A stretch of 64,000 bases of DNA from Osedax fenrisi (GCA_964019155.1 OZ025243.1:5796365-5860364), one strand, 5' to 3'; numbered from the stretch's first letter, positions 46,404 through 59,463 are shown. Translations and numbers: made by a program. Notes: a model not told the origin generated them from the sequence alone.

Positions 46404-48462
46404 TGAAATATATTTAATGCAAATTAAATGATATATATATATATATATATTAAATAATTCATTGATGATGAATGATAAATTTACCACTACGATTCATGAG
46501 TCATGGAACTAAAAGTTAGTTAGTAATAGTTAAATACCTATAATCCAGTGAATTTGATTCACTGATGGATTTAATTAAAAATAAGAATACAAATAATATA
46601 TGTTACTTTCGATAACAATTACTTTTACTTAATGAAATATTAGATATAACTATTAAATTCTTTATAAAATTTGTATTTAATTAATAATTATTTTTATTTT
46701 TTTCAAATATAAATATACTCTTAAATCCAAATAAGAATATAACTAAAATATATAAAAATACAAATAGAGCATATCTGATTTTTATCATTATTAAATTACT
46801 AATTTATAAAATGTATTTTATCATATACAAATGTATAAATATGTATATTTTGTATTCAAATACAATTACAAATGATAAAAATCTGATTTTAATAATTATG
46901 AAAACTTATTTAATCACATATGCATGTTTAATATCTTATTCAAATATAGATACTCTAGAAAATACAAATATATTTCTGTTTAATAATTCAAATACAGAAA
47001 ATCTGATTTTAGTAATTAATAAATTTAAATATAATAATGTATATGATTAAATACAAATAATATTTGATATATTAATATAATCTTATTCAAATATAAATAC
47101 AATAGAAAATACATATTTACTAAAAATTTAAATAAATGTCTGATTAATGATTCATATATTATATAATTATACTAAATCTGATTTTTATATTTATGATCAT
47201 TTATTTATGTTAAAATATATAAGTCATTTCTAACTATAAATACACACAAATAGAAATACATTTATGATTATCAATATCAATCATTTTTTATAACATTAAA
47301 ATTTATATATATATAATAAAGATTTGTTAATTTAATTAAAAAATATCCATTATTCAATGAGTTATAATCTAATATGTATTATAAATTAATTAAAACATGC
47401 ATAATTCCTATCTACACCATGTACAAATTTTACCATTTTTTTTGCACATTTTTGATCATAACTTTTTTTTTAATAAAAAATTAAAAAAAACTAAGATATG
47501 ACTTACATTATATAATTTGATAATCTTTCTAATGATACCAATTTTATTATAATAGCATCAATATATAAAATCTCATTCTCTTACCTATAATATATATTAA
47601 ATGATAAAATGAATGATTTTTTAAGTTTTAAATTTTAATTACAATTATATATAATATATTTAATATTTGTTATAATATATTTATCTATATGAATATTAAT
47701 ATGCATAATTATATTTAATATATATCTAAAATTAAAATCAAGTTGTATGTCAAATTAAATAATTATTATTATAATAAGCACATGGGAAACACATTTTTTA
47801 GAAAATATAATATTAACCACTCGGTAATCATAATATTTTAATAATTTCGTACTCAGTAACATATGAATAATTTATACATTTACAAATATTAATTTTTAAA
47901 TACCTAATAAACCGCGTATTTATGGAATAAATAGAATTAATATTAAAAAGTAAACAATATTTATTATATTCAAAATGGCTAAATGTCAAAGGGTTAATAC
48001 CCGGGTCAATACAACAATTCAATATAGAGGATACTAATATCAAAGCCAGGGCTTTGGTATAAATCCGTATAAATAAATATGAACTCAATTCATAACATTT
48101 TAAAATAATGATTATTTATAACAAAATAATGTATTTTAATCACAAATCCAAATAAATGTGATATTTAATATCGAAAAATTCATTATAATTATTATAATGA
48201 ATTTTTATAATATTATAATAATATCAGGTCCTTGATAATATGATAAATTTAATGTGAATCCAAGTATATAAATATGATTTCTATTTTATATAATGTGACT
48301 ATATATTCACTTAACATATTTACAAATAAAATATTAATCATAATAACATAATAGGCCTATATATACCTAATTTTATAACTTAATCAAACTAACCTAAAAT
48401 GAAACTTGAAATATTGTAATATGTATGACCTATAGGTTTAAATTATAATTTAATATACTTTG

Positions 48463-48494
<32 letters not shown>

Positions 48495-48528
48495 GGTATA
48501 GTCTATATTATATATTATATAATATAAT
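46404..48528. other. AT-rich spacer, degenerate internal repeats
   Basis: From 46740 to 47260 the motif ATCTGATTTTTAT / AAATACAAATA recurs irregularly. Frames at 46811-47050 (+) and 47828-48088 (-) are short, AT-biased and unsupported by splice sites or repeat conservation. A TA tract lies at about 48463-48490. Confidence 0.45.
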
Positions 48529-49028
48529 CCCAGCTAACAGTAAGAGAAACATAATAGCAGCATAACAGCATATGCTAGAGCCTCATATTTTTACATTGTG
48601 ATATTATGCTGCCATTATACTGCTATTAAATGTATATTATGCTGCTATTAATTTGTCATGCTATTATGCTGCTGTTGTATTTCCATTTAAAGTATATTTT
48701 TATGCTGCTATTAATTTTAAAAGTATATTATTCTGCTATTATGCTGCTATTATTAGAATAGCAGCATAATAGCAGCATAATATTATGCTGCTATTAATTT
48801 AAAAGTATATTATTCTGCTATTATGCTGCTATTATTAGAATAGCATAATAGCAGCATAATATTAGAATAATGGCATCATAATAGCTGCATAATAGCATGA
48901 CAAATTAATAGCAGCATAATATACATTTAATAGCAGCACAATAGCAGCATAATAGCACAAAGTAAACATGCGAGGCTCTAGCATATGATGTTATGCTGAT
49001 ATTATGCTGCTCTTACTGTTTGCTGGTA
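48529..49028. mobile_element. Foldback element with AGCAGCATAA repeats
   Basis: The ends are inverted repeats of about 55 bases: CCAGCTAACAGTAAGAG... ...CATATGCTAGAGCCTC at the left and GAGGCTCTAGCATATGATG... ...CTCTTACTGTTTGCTGG at the right. The whole interior is built from TATGCTGCTATTA and its complement, so the element can fold on itself almost entirely. No coding frame. Confidence 0.85.
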
Positions 49029-49162
49029 TGTTATATCTATCTGTATTTATATGGTTATATCATCTCCCTGGTTATATATATATCAAGACCTATAGGTATT
49101 ATAAGAGTTCCTATAACCTTTAACCGAGGTTATATGAGGTAGTGTATATATGCAGTGTAATA

Positions 49163-49432
49163 CCCAAGCAAACAGTAATAGCATAATAATAGCAGCATAA
49201 CAGCATATTTAATAGCTTCAAATGTTTACATTGTGCTATTATGCTGATATTATGTTGCCATTAAATGTATATTATGCTGCTATTAATTTGTCATGCTATT
49301 ATGCTGCTGTGTATTGCTATTTAAAGTATATTATTATTCTGCTATTAATTTTAAAAGTATATTATGATGCTATTATCATAATAATTATGTTGCTATTCTA
49401 ATAATAGCAATATAATAACAGCATAATATACT
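49163..49432 (+). mobile_element. Half copy of the AGCAGCATAA foldback element
   Basis: Begins CAAGCAAACAGTAATAGCAT and follows the left half of the element at 48529, including TTAAATGTATATTATGCTGC and AATTTGTCATGCTATTATGC. It stops near the symmetry centre. Confidence 0.75.
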
Positions 49433-50288
49433 TTGATAAAAAGTAATATCAGTAACGTGATTTAAAAACTTAAGTAGAACTTAAGTTGATCATCATGATG
49501 TAAGTCGTACTTAAGTCAACTCAGTGTTTACCTCCTGCACGATAAAAATATCAATAGGTTTTTACTATTAATAGTTAATTAACTGCAACAGGAAACATTA
49601 CCTACGACGTAATATCATAGATCTAGAGAGAAATGTCTCTCTAATTTAATGAATATCTCCCCTATCCCATGTTATCCCCTTTTATCATATATGTATAGTT
49701 TACACTATAAACTATAAATCTATGCCTTTTATCCATCGAGTTGGTGTGAAACCATTTTTAAAGGGGATCCCTATAATGATAGAGTCTATATCTCGAGATA
49801 TATATAGACTATAGACTCTATCATTATGATAATCATAGACTCTATATCATATATAGTCTATGATAGAGTCTATATTTCATAGAGTATATGGTTAAGATCC
49901 ACGTAGGATTATTATAATACTTAATTAAATGATTATATTTAATATAGTCATAGATTTATAGTTTACTGTAAACTATAAATCTATGAATATAGTATATATA
50001 ATATAATATTATTATAATAATTATATTATATTAAATATAATATTATAATAAATTATTAAATAATAGGTTTATAATTATAATAATTATATTGGATTTTACC
50101 CAATTTAGGAATACTTTTAGCACACACAATATAGTTAATAGTAACGTCAGGTGAATAGATAATAGGGGAGATTAACCTTCTTATTTTCAGATGCACCTAA
50201 ATCTTATCATCATTAGTTTTATATTATTATATAGAATAAATAAATAATTACTTACCTACTTATGTATTTATATATTTATTATAAAATA
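49433..50288. other. Spacer rich in short palindromes
   Basis: ATAGTTTACACTATAAACTA (49695) and ATAGTTTACTGTAAACTATA (49958) share flanking ATAAATCTATG. Between 49780 and 49885, ATGATAGAGTCTATA alternates with its complement, forming several nested hairpins. AACTTAAGTAGAACTTAAGT lies near 49467. No gene recognised. Confidence 0.5.
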
Positions 50289-50372
50289 GCTTTATAGCCC
50301 ATGGGCAATTGCAATTGTCAAAGCGTGGTATTCTTATGACGACGGTCAGAGGTTCGAATCCAGGTCAAGGCA
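50289..50372 (+). pseudogene. tRNA-like pseudogene or SINE head
   Basis: A perfect polymerase III box B (GGTTCGAATCC, 50351-50361) sits in a CAGAGGTTCGAATCCAGG context, followed by TCAAGGCA. Upstream GCCCATGGGCAATTGCAATTG could be a degraded D-arm, but no convincing acceptor stem pairs with the 3' end. It is probably a third tRNA-derived SINE head. Confidence 0.35.
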
Positions 50373-50499
50373 AATATTTTTATTTTAAAAATTATAATAT
50401 TTTCATCTTTTATAATAATTAAAAAATAATAATAATGCAATTAAACTTTATAGAATTGATTCTATTATTATTTAAGTGTCTAAACTATATTATTATTAG

Positions 50500-50548
<49 letters not shown>

Positions 50549-50570
50549 TATTTATTACTTTACTTATTAG

Positions 50571-50614
<44 letters not shown>

Positions 50615-50714
50615 CCATATGGCTGAATATGTGAATTATTTACTAGTTTATTTTATTATTATATATATATATATATACTAATAATTAAAGTAAAATATAT
50701 ATATATATATATAA
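50373..50714. other. AT-rich spacer with three (TA)n tracts
   Basis: TA runs near 50505-50541, 50576-50612 and 50660-50680. Confidence 0.6.
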
Positions 50715-51095
50715 TATATATATATAACCTATAACTATATTCAGCCGTATGGTAATAGGCTATAACCTATAAATATATTCAGCCATATGGTAATAGGCTG
50801 TTTTACAGTATAAGGTAATAGGCTATAACCTATAACCATATTCATCCGTATGGTAATAGGCTATAACCTATAACCATATTCAGCTGTATGGTAATAGGCT
50901 ATAACCTATAACCATATTCAGCCGTATGGTAATAGGTGGTGTTTACAGTGTTCAGTAATAGTCAGCAACCTCATTCCACTAATGGTAATAGGTCACCAAC
51001 CTATTTCTATTTTATACGCCATAGGTAATAGGCAACAACCTATTACATATATTTAAGACATATGATAGGTTAAAATGGAATTATTTTTTACAGTG
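50715..51095. repeat. Repeat of CCTATAACCATATTCAGCCGT units
   Basis: CTATAACCTATAACCATATT and CAGCCGTATGGTAATAGG alternate about five times, followed by GGTAATAGG variants, ending TTACAGTGTA. The CCTATAACC / GGTAATAGG vocabulary and the ACAGTGTA / ACACTGTA ends link it to the 40560-41215 array. Both may derive from one element family. Confidence 0.75.
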
Positions 51096-52284
51096 TACTC
51101 AATATCGTCAGTATATCTATAAATAATGTAATCTTTAATATCTTACGTAATTGGTCAATATTTAGATACGCCTACAAATATGTATTATATATAATATTAT
51201 ATGCTATAATATATTATATCATATTATATAAACATATAGCATATTGTATATTATACACTACTTGTATATCAGTATTAATACTATATTCTATTTATGTTAA
51301 ATACAATTAATTATAATATTATAGTTTTATAATACTAAAGTACCCAAGAGATATACAGTTTGTACTCAGTTGTTGATACATAGTTTTTATCATATACAAA
51401 TATCAAAACATTAACATAAGTAAAAAGTAGGAAAGTAACAATGAACTATATAATCCGTATACGGATGACTATAGTCATATATTATTGTGTCAGTAGTGTA
51501 TAGTACCCTTAATTACTGGCGTCACTATTACGTACTAACACCTATGACTCATTGTGTAGGTATACATTTATATTCAATTTATATCTCAATATCATGTTAT
51601 CCATTATAAGTAATACTATATATAGTTAAATATATTGTATTAAAGTACAATATGGTACGGTAATACTATAAACTATTATAATATAATAGTTTATAATAAT
51701 ATGATATACAAATACATTGCATGGATCAACTCTCTTTATCGAGTACAATCGGTGGTGCATTGCATCACCATATGAAGGTATTAGCTCAATTGTAATTAAC
51801 AATTCTTAGAGTAGATATTGGTCATAATATCAATAGTATCAAAGGTATGGGCGTAACTTGCTAACATGTCGCATCATGAATTGTTACGTCATTAGTTTCC
51901 ATTAGGTTTTTTTATTTTTTCTATATCCTATGTTATATTTAATAAAGTAATTCATTATTATACAATATGTCTAAATATCATCATACTATCTATTATACAT
52001 CATTGTATTTCGAATATGTAAAATAATAGTATACTATAGTATGCATATATACATACATGCAAATATTTAAAAATAAGATATAACTATATAACAAAAACTA
52101 TCAAAAACATAAATAATAAAATAGACAAATATTCTTATAAATATAAAGATCGTGAATCAAATAAGCCGATCCATGATCGCTGATCAATTATCGCGATCCT
52201 GCATATCACTGACTATATATAGTTACTCTATTATACATTATGTATACTATATAGGTTAAGTATAGCCTATACTTTATAGTTAAG

Positions 52285-52360
<76 letters not shown>

Positions 52361-52609
52361 ATAGTATACTATACTATATATTATATACTCTACTATACTA
52401 TAATATACTATATATATTTAAGTAATACTTTTTAATATATTCTTTGATTGAATTGAGATGGGTGCGTAAACAATTAGTTAGTAAATATTAATAATATTAA
52501 TATTATTTAATAAACATGTAATTAAACATTTTTTGTTATTATATTATATGCATATATTATATTATTACATACAATTAATTATAAATAAACTAATGCGTTA
52601 TACATCATT
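51096..52609. other. AT-rich spacer with (TA)n at 52289-52357
   Basis: The patch at 51710-51900 (GTACAATCGGTGGTGCATTG, CAAAGGTATGGGCGTAACTT) is unique-looking and less AT-rich. It shows no frame longer than about 25 codons. At 52150-52205 GATC-rich short repeats occur (CCGATCCATGATCGCTGATC, ATCGCGATC). Confidence 0.45.
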
Positions 52610-52701
52610 AGAAATACGCCCATATCGCTCATATCGACAATACGCCTATATCGACATTTTTGGAGCTTACATAACCATGTCGATGTAAGCGGCTTTCACT
52701 G
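52610..52701 (-). mobile_element. Pogo-like MITE (CAGTGAAAGCCGCTTA family), end fragment
   Basis: Ends GATGTAAGCGGCTTTCACTG then TA, with ATCGACA-type motifs before it. This is the opposite end of the family seen at 29268 and 40266. Confidence 0.7.
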
Positions 52702-52730
52702 TATATATATAAACTAAAAACACTTTATAT

Positions 52731-53602
52731 AGGGGAAAGTCTCCGATTACCGACACCTATATGATTATTTGTAATAACTTATTCAATATTAAATTTATTT
52801 ATTTTAAATTTTGTAAATACGGTAATATTATGGCAATGAATAATGTGGCTATTTTAAATTTTTTATATAATTATATTTACAAGAATAAACAGGGAGGTCG
52901 GTAATCGGATACCTGTTCCTAATACCGACCCTCTTCTCCTATTACCGACCTCCTAAAATAATCGTGGTATAAATAATGTTAGTATTATAATATCCAATCA
53001 ACATGGTAGATATTCATAAATATAATCAATTATAACAATCACGCAATTATTTTTTATTGAATTTTTGTTTTAATAGTAATATTAAATTTTAATTTAAACT
53101 ACATGTATATAGTAATTATATTAAAATAGTGTATATTATTATTAATATTTAGTTATTTATCAGTATGTATATAATCGAATGGAATCATGAATCCTTAATC
53201 TATATCAATGTTACAAGAAACTTATGACATATTTTAAAGTAAAATACTGATCTATTTTGATTGGATATTATAAATCACATGTGGTCGGTATTTGGGTACT
53301 TTAGGACGTCGGTATTAGGAAAATCATATGGGTTGCTATAATTAATATATTTTGGTCAATAGTTATTCAAATTTAATAATTTTTATAATACTTTTAAAAA
53401 TGTTATTGATCTACAATATTATGCTAGGTATTAAGTTTTCTTTTAATTAATAAAGTATTTACAATGATTTAACAAAAGTTATTATTCAAATATTTAAAAA
53501 GTAAAAACAGAATATTACATTTTATCAAATAACAATTGTAGGATTGGATATTTTGTAAAACAATATAATTATTCATATTTATCATTACATTGATAACAGT
53601 TC

Positions 53603-53634
<32 letters not shown>

Positions 53635-53732
53635 TTGATATCTCTTATAGTTACTGAGATACGAGAGGGGTCGGTATATCGAATAATATAATTATATATT
53701 AGGAGGTGGTATGTAATCGGAAACTTTCCCTT
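52731..53732 (+). mobile_element. AGGGGA-type MITE, about 1 kb
   Basis: Left end AGGGGAAAGTCTCCGATTAC, right end GTAATCGGAAACTTTCCCTT, with TATA on both sides. Interior CCGACC / GGTCGGTA motifs replace the CCGTATTCGG of its relatives. No transposase frame. Confidence 0.8.
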
Positions 53733-54047
53733 ATATATGTATGCTATTATAGGTTATTATAAATAAATGGATATATACTATAGTATATATAAGTATATAT
53801 ATTATATACTCGTAATATTTATTTAATAATATGTATTATAAATATTATTTGTTTGTGTAATTACATACATTATTCAACATAGTATTTTTATTACTTTCCT
53901 AATTCTAATAATTTATATATATACATATATGTTATAACATAAATAAAAATAACTAAATAATTACCATATAAGGTTATAAATTATATAAATAAAGTTATAC
54001 ATGTATACGTATATTGCAAATATACGTATATATAAATATATTATTAT

Positions 54048-54099
<52 letters not shown>

Positions 54100-54284
54100 A
54101 TATATATAATATATAATATATGATAAAGTAGTAGTTATATATATAACTCTATAATAATGGTAAGACTATTAAGCTTATATGTATTATGTATGCTATAGAA
54201 GTACTTTGTTTTTATAAGATATTATAATATCATTCAATAGAATAATATATATATATATAACTATTTATATATATATATATATAG
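53733..54284. other. AT-rich spacer with (TA)n near 54050-54110
   Basis: Low-complexity sequence before OSR locus B. ATACGTATATTGCAAATATACGTATAT near 54005 is a short palindrome. Confidence 0.5.
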
Positions 54285-54289
54285 TTGTT

Positions 54290-54650
54290 GACTACTATTA
54301 ATTAATAATATTATTAATAAGTAATTAATAACATAATACAACCTCACTGTGTAGCTAGTAGCTACCGATACCCCTCAAGAAATATGTAGCAATATGCGTA
54401 TGACTAGTTAAATAATAAATCATAATTATGATATATCCTTATGTAAACAATACTAACGAATTTATTCACATTTTTCCTATTATTTATCATAATTTATATA
54501 TCTCATCTGCTAAAATTTATGACACAATTACTAATGTTATTTTATCGTATGCGTTATATCACTATAGTTAGTATCTTATCATAACCAGAAAACAAATGTT
54601 TTTTATGAATCTGTTTATTTGAAATTATATTTTTTACAAGTTCGGTATGA
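54290..54650 (+). promoter_or_regulatory. Conserved upstream block of OSR locus B
   Basis: Counterpart of 12890-13250 and 23672-24045. It keeps AATAAATCATAATTATGATA, CTTATGTAAACAATA, CCTATTATTTATCATAATTT and TTTTTTATGAATCTGTTTAT. The CRE-like site is degraded here (ATGACACAATTAC). Confidence 0.45.
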
Positions 54651-54657
54651 TATATAA

Positions 54658-54697
<40 letters not shown>

Positions 54698-54786
54698 TAT
54701 TTATTCATATATATTTTAGTATAATATATAATAATATATATGATATTATAATATCATTCTAAATAATATCATATCTATAGATACAC

Positions 54787-54790
<4 letters not shown>

Positions 54791-54854
<64 letters not shown>
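54791..54854. repeat. (TA)n microsatellite
   Basis: Pure TA tract between the conserved upstream block and the candidate leader exon. Confidence 0.95.
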
Positions 54855-54858
<4 letters not shown>

Positions 54859-54899
54859 TACTCATAACAATATAATACAAATATGACAAATAATATACA

Positions 54900-54981
54900 T
54901 ATTCTTAATAATCAGAGATTGCATATAAAGAAGACAAGTTACCCCGGGAAGATACCCTGATTAGACCGATACCTCTAAGAA
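54900..54981 (+). other. Candidate leader exon of OSR locus B
   Basis: Nearly identical to 13320-13402, ending at AAGAA|GTAAGTT. No ATG inside. Confidence 0.35.
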
Positions 54982-55013
54982 GTAAGTTATGTTAATATGT
55001 CATCGTCATATAA

Positions 55014-55049
<36 letters not shown>

Positions 55050-55254
55050 TCTCACTTATATATATATATATATAGTATATATTATATACCCATTAAATAA
55101 AAAAAATGGGCATTATAATATGATAGATCGTATACCCTATATATAGTATACTATAAATGCTATTATAGTATATATATATATATGCTATTGCATAGTATAT
55201 ATTTATATACTAATAACGTGGAAAACAACAATACATAACATGACACACGTACAG

Positions 55255-55460
55255 AGGTGACCAGGTTTAACTTCAGATGTCTGGCGGAATCCTCATTATC
55301 GGAACACCAGCCTACCTCCACTCTGATAGAACTTCGTCGCAGATATAGTAGCAACTACTACTACTACAGTATCAGGTACTGCCTCCATTACATCGTAAAC
55401 ATAACAGTAGCCACTACTACCACAGTATCAGGTACTGCCTCCATTACATCGCATACATAA
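55255..55460 (+). CDS. Candidate second exon of OSR locus B (conserved open frame)
   Basis: Counterpart of 13582-13808. The first about 110 bases, including the 23-codon ORF starting at the ATG at 55277, are identical or nearly so. The longer frame (VTRFNFRCLAESSLSEH...) is again open from the acceptor. A phase-1-compatible donor-like GTATCA follows 55368. The minisatellite here has three units (55345-55515), one more than in A. Gene B has no in-frame ATG in its finger exon, so some upstream exon must supply the start. Whether it is this one is unproven. Confidence 0.3.
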
Positions 55461-55877
55461 CAGTAGCCACTACTACTACAGTATCAGGTACTGCTACCAT
55501 TACCTCGTACATAACATACACTTTAAGTTATAATCTATATGTTTGTGTTTATATTTAATTTAACAACTGACGGAGATTGTATTAATTTGGTATGTTATGA
55601 ACTCTATTTTTGAAGAAATACATTACGTTTTATAATATCTATATCACACAATAAATATGTACATAGTATAAATAATATATACAGTATACCAGTTATATTA
55701 TAGAATACTATATGGTACTATTATTATATATATATATATAGTTACTTGTTGAGTATGATAAAATACAACATGGAGGTTATATAAATAAAAAAATTCCTTT
55801 AGGCACTAAATAAATATTTGCATAGAGATAAGAATACAAAATAAACTTCCCAAGTTCTGATTATTCTAATATAACTC

Positions 55878-55879
<2 letters not shown>

Positions 55880-55937
<58 letters not shown>
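55880..55937. repeat. (TA)n microsatellite
   Basis: Pure TA tract. The 69-residue frame starting at 55947 beyond it has no counterpart in locus A and is not called. Confidence 0.95.
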
Positions 55938-55944
<7 letters not shown>

Positions 55945-56496
55945 CAATGACATCGTCGAATAACCTTCAAATAACTTCAATGTATTTGTACATTCGTAGT
56001 ATTGTGTACTCTCAATTTAATGTAATATATTTATATATATATATGAACATATGTTCACTTTATTACTCGAATATATTCATTATTTTATTGTATACAAATT
56101 ATGTTTTAATTATCATTAATATATATATATATACTATAGTGGTGATGTATGAATAAGCATATACTCATAGTGTATATATGTTTGTATATAAAGTATACAT
56201 TCACAAACGTATTCATATATATATATATATATATTATCATTATTAGGTTTGATATAAAAATATATTTATATTAAAAAATAATATATTATTAAATTCATTA
56301 ATTAATAAATGAATAATAATAATAATGATACTGATATTAAATTTTATTATACAAATATTATCATAACATCACAATATGAATTATTCAAGGTATCTACACT
56401 CTAGGCATTACAATGAAAACTTGTTCTTTTATAATCAAATGTACACAGGTTAATATGAGTTTAGTTATGTAATATAAAATACTGAGTGCATTATTA

Positions 56497-56745
56497 TTTT
56501 CACCAATTAATACCCATATGCATTCACCTCATCTTCTTCCTTCCAGCACCCCTATTCTCCATTCCTCACAAATACATACTCTGGCCATTAATTATATTGA
56601 TTCTGAACTATGGAAATCACTCCTAGCCTCTATAGAATTAATTAAGGGTCAGATTATTTATTTTTAAGGGATGGAGAATAGGGGTGCGGGAGGAAAAGAT
56701 GAGATGAATGCATATGGTTATTGATGTGTGAAATTAATAATAGGT
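56497..56745. mobile_element. Foldback MITE in OSR locus B
   Basis: The arms pair over about 65 bases. CCCATATGCATTCACCTCAT and CAGCACCCCTATTCTCCATT at the left match GGATGGAGAATAGGGGTGCG and GATGAGATGAATGCATATGG at the right. A 100-base loop separates them. It is absent from the matching position in locus A (about 16530). Confidence 0.85.
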
Positions 56746-57600
56746 GGATATTATATATTAGATCCATAATACATTCAATAAATATGTCCAACGATTAATC
56801 ATTATTATTTTATGTATTAATTTCCTTCCGGTTTATTACATTTTATTATTTTATATGGTATTTATTGTATTACCTGCTTTTATTAATTGTATTTCTATAT
56901 ATATAAACACATTTGAAACACAATTGTTTTTTTCGAGAACAAAATTAATTTTAATGTTGTTATTAATGTAAAATTATAATACTTCACATATTATTTTTTA
57001 TGTGGTGTTTAAATTATGTTCATTACATCATTAATTTTGTTTATATTATATTATTTGTACCTGTATATTCATATTGTTTATATTCATATATTATATTTGA
57101 AACTTGATTTACTCAGAATAATTATTTGTGACCAATCATGCTGACATAACTAGTATTAACTTTTGTATAATTGAATATTTTTCTTCATTTTTTCAATATA
57201 ACTAGATGAAACCTGTAGGATAAAAGTATTTGTCAAAATTAAAAAATATTTATTTAACAAATTTTAAATAGCAATTTAGTTGGAAAATTAACATTTGTTA
57301 TCAGATATTTCAATTATTTTGTTTAGAAACGTATAACATAAAGATGTGTAAATATTTATAAATTTCAACATATAATATAAAAATATGGAATATTATTAAT
57401 AGATTAAAAAAAAAAAAAAAAGTGAATATTTTTTGAGTTAATAGATTTCTAAAAATAGCATTTTTTCGTATCTTTTACATGTAAACCAAACCATTGTATC
57501 GCTTCCCCTTAAATATATTTATTTATAACTAAACTTTAAATCATAAACCGTCAATAAATATATATTATATACATAAGTGTGTATATACGTATATATTAAC
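56746..57600. other. AT-rich flank before finger exon B
   Basis: No counterpart in locus A over most of its length. TTTTTTCGTATCTTTTACAT near 57465 resembles AATGTA-free parts of the MITE at 18268 (TACATGTAAAAGATACGAAT), so a decayed relative of that element may be present. Confidence 0.4.
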
Positions 57601-57621
57601 AACTAAATATTCACGATGTAG

Positions 57622-58288
57622 ATCCCAAGATAAATACCTTAGCAACACCTTCCCGCATCACCTTACATACGCCGATAAGTAGGCGAGTAAATGGTCGAAG
57701 GCCATCAACCTTGACTTCTAGGTCATGGGCTCAAAGAGTAAAACGTCGTTACGTGTGCGGTTATTGCCGTCGCGAGTTCTCTAAGAGCTATAACCTACGT
57801 ATACATGTACGTACACATACCAACGAGAGGCCCTACCCGTGCGAGGCTTGCCCCAAAACATTTCGCAGGAAAGATCATCTCAGAGATCACAGGTAAATAG
57901 TTTAATTTAAATTAAATACATAATAATGTATACTATATAGTATGGATTATAGATACTTATCCATTTTGTAATAGTTCTATCGAGATTTGTCAATATACAA
58001 TAGTATTCTCTCATTGTACAATTGACACGTGTCTTGAACAAATTAGAATAAGTGTATTTGTTTAATGAACTTTAAATGTAAAATGTATTAATCAATAAAA
58101 ACATGTTGACTATTACTAATTAACCATATTACCTACATTAGTTTAACGCCACTATTAATACAATAACGATATACAGGTACACACACTTGAAGATTAAACC
58201 GTATAGGTGTTCCAGTTGTCCCAAGAGTTTCTGTCAACAACGAACCCTAACTCAACATTCCATAGTCTGCAATAGAAATACTAACTGA
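57622..58288 (+). CDS. Odd-skipped-related (OSR-like) zinc-finger protein B, finger exon plus terminal exon
   Basis: Paralogue of the gene at 16750-17690, with the same three fingers, the same intron position and the same stop region. The finger exon ends at 57892 (AG|GTAAAT). The intron is 284 bases, and the terminal exon is 58177-58288 after acceptor ATATACAG. Finger 1 has CGYC where gene A has CCYC. The remaining finger residues are the same up to the C2HC third finger, and the C-terminus differs (NRNTN versus NRNAI). The exon is 12 bases shorter than in A, made up of in-frame losses, so the frame has been maintained. No ATG precedes the fingers in frame: the position of Met in A is ATA here. 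Acceptor-like AGs end at 57621 and 57642. Translation therefore depends on an upstream exon. Likely a nuclear DNA-binding regulator. Confidence 0.85.
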
Positions 58289-58560
58289 TACACCATATCC
58301 AACTGCGAACATATCATTTATTTATATTAATTATTATATTACATGAATTCTAGTCAATTATATGCATATTCTATATTAGTATATATTATTATTACAACGA
58401 AACATGTTTCTCTGCGGAGACAATATTTTCATTAATCATATGATGGAGAACATGTAATTTTACCATTAATAGTATTTTAATAATACACATATATTAATAT
58501 TATATACCACTATTTATTTTTGTTTACATTAATACAATTGTTACATTTGTTATATATATA
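58289..58560 (+). other. Downstream flank of OSR gene B
   Basis: The first about 90 bases match the flank of gene A (CCAACTGCGAACATATCATT), a probable 3' UTR. The stretch at 58378-58550 matches locus C at 25815-25980. Confidence 0.5.
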
Positions 58561-58793
58561 TGTAATTTAATATAAATAAACTGATACAATTAAATACAAT
58601 AATGTAGTTTACCCATAAATTGTACTTTTAACTATATAAATTCATAATAAATGCATATTATATTTATATTCTATACTATTGTATACCATACATTAATTTA
58701 TATACAACAAATATGTATGTTTATACAATACATTTATATAATTAATTGTTATATTTATTATATTTATGATTGTTGTTAATACTATTTATATAG

Positions 58794-58975
<182 letters not shown>

Positions 58976-59078
58976 TAATTGAATTGAATTGAATTAATTT
59001 TATTACGAATTATATTCATATAATATGAATAGGAAATAAATATTAGATTAGATTAACTTTAAGTTTAATGATTCTATA

Positions 59079-59124
<46 letters not shown>

Positions 59125-59144
59125 CAAATATATATATATATATA

Positions 59145-59457
59145 CTGCCTGTGTGGCTCAGTGGCTAAGGCGTCAGACACACAATTGCTTAAGCAGTAGG
59201 ACACGGGTTCGACCCTCGTCCGGACCATTAATTAATTTTATAAAATGGGTCTTAAAATATTATTTAGAAGTGCACTTCTAAGATCATGATCTTATATAAT
59301 TGTGTATAAATAAATGATCGGCTCTCGTTAAAACCATGGATGCCTTAACATGAGAGCGGCTTCGAAGGGACATTAGAGCCATATATGGTTATAAGTGAAA
59401 ACTTCATCTAAGTTCCTGGATGGGATGAAAGGACTCCACCAAATAAAAATAACAAAT

Positions 59458-59463
<6 letters not shown>
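59145..59463 (+). mobile_element. tRNA-derived SINE, family 1, copy near OSR B
   Basis: Same head, body and AACAAAT tail as 12048-12362. An 8-base insertion lies in the head (GACACACAATTGCTTAAGCA) and a short local duplication around AGTGCACTTCTAAGATCATG. Its tail runs straight into (TA)n at 59465-59518. Confidence 0.9.

Noticed and set aside
46811..47050. 79-codon frame on the + strand
   Set aside because: AT-biased translation of degenerate ATCTGATTTTTAT repeats; no motif, no conserved copy.
47828..48088. 86-codon minus-strand frame with a CCIDPGINPLTF stretch
   Set aside because: It looked briefly like a GPCR TM7 (NPxxY-like) but lacks the spacing, the flanking helices and any splice-supported neighbour.
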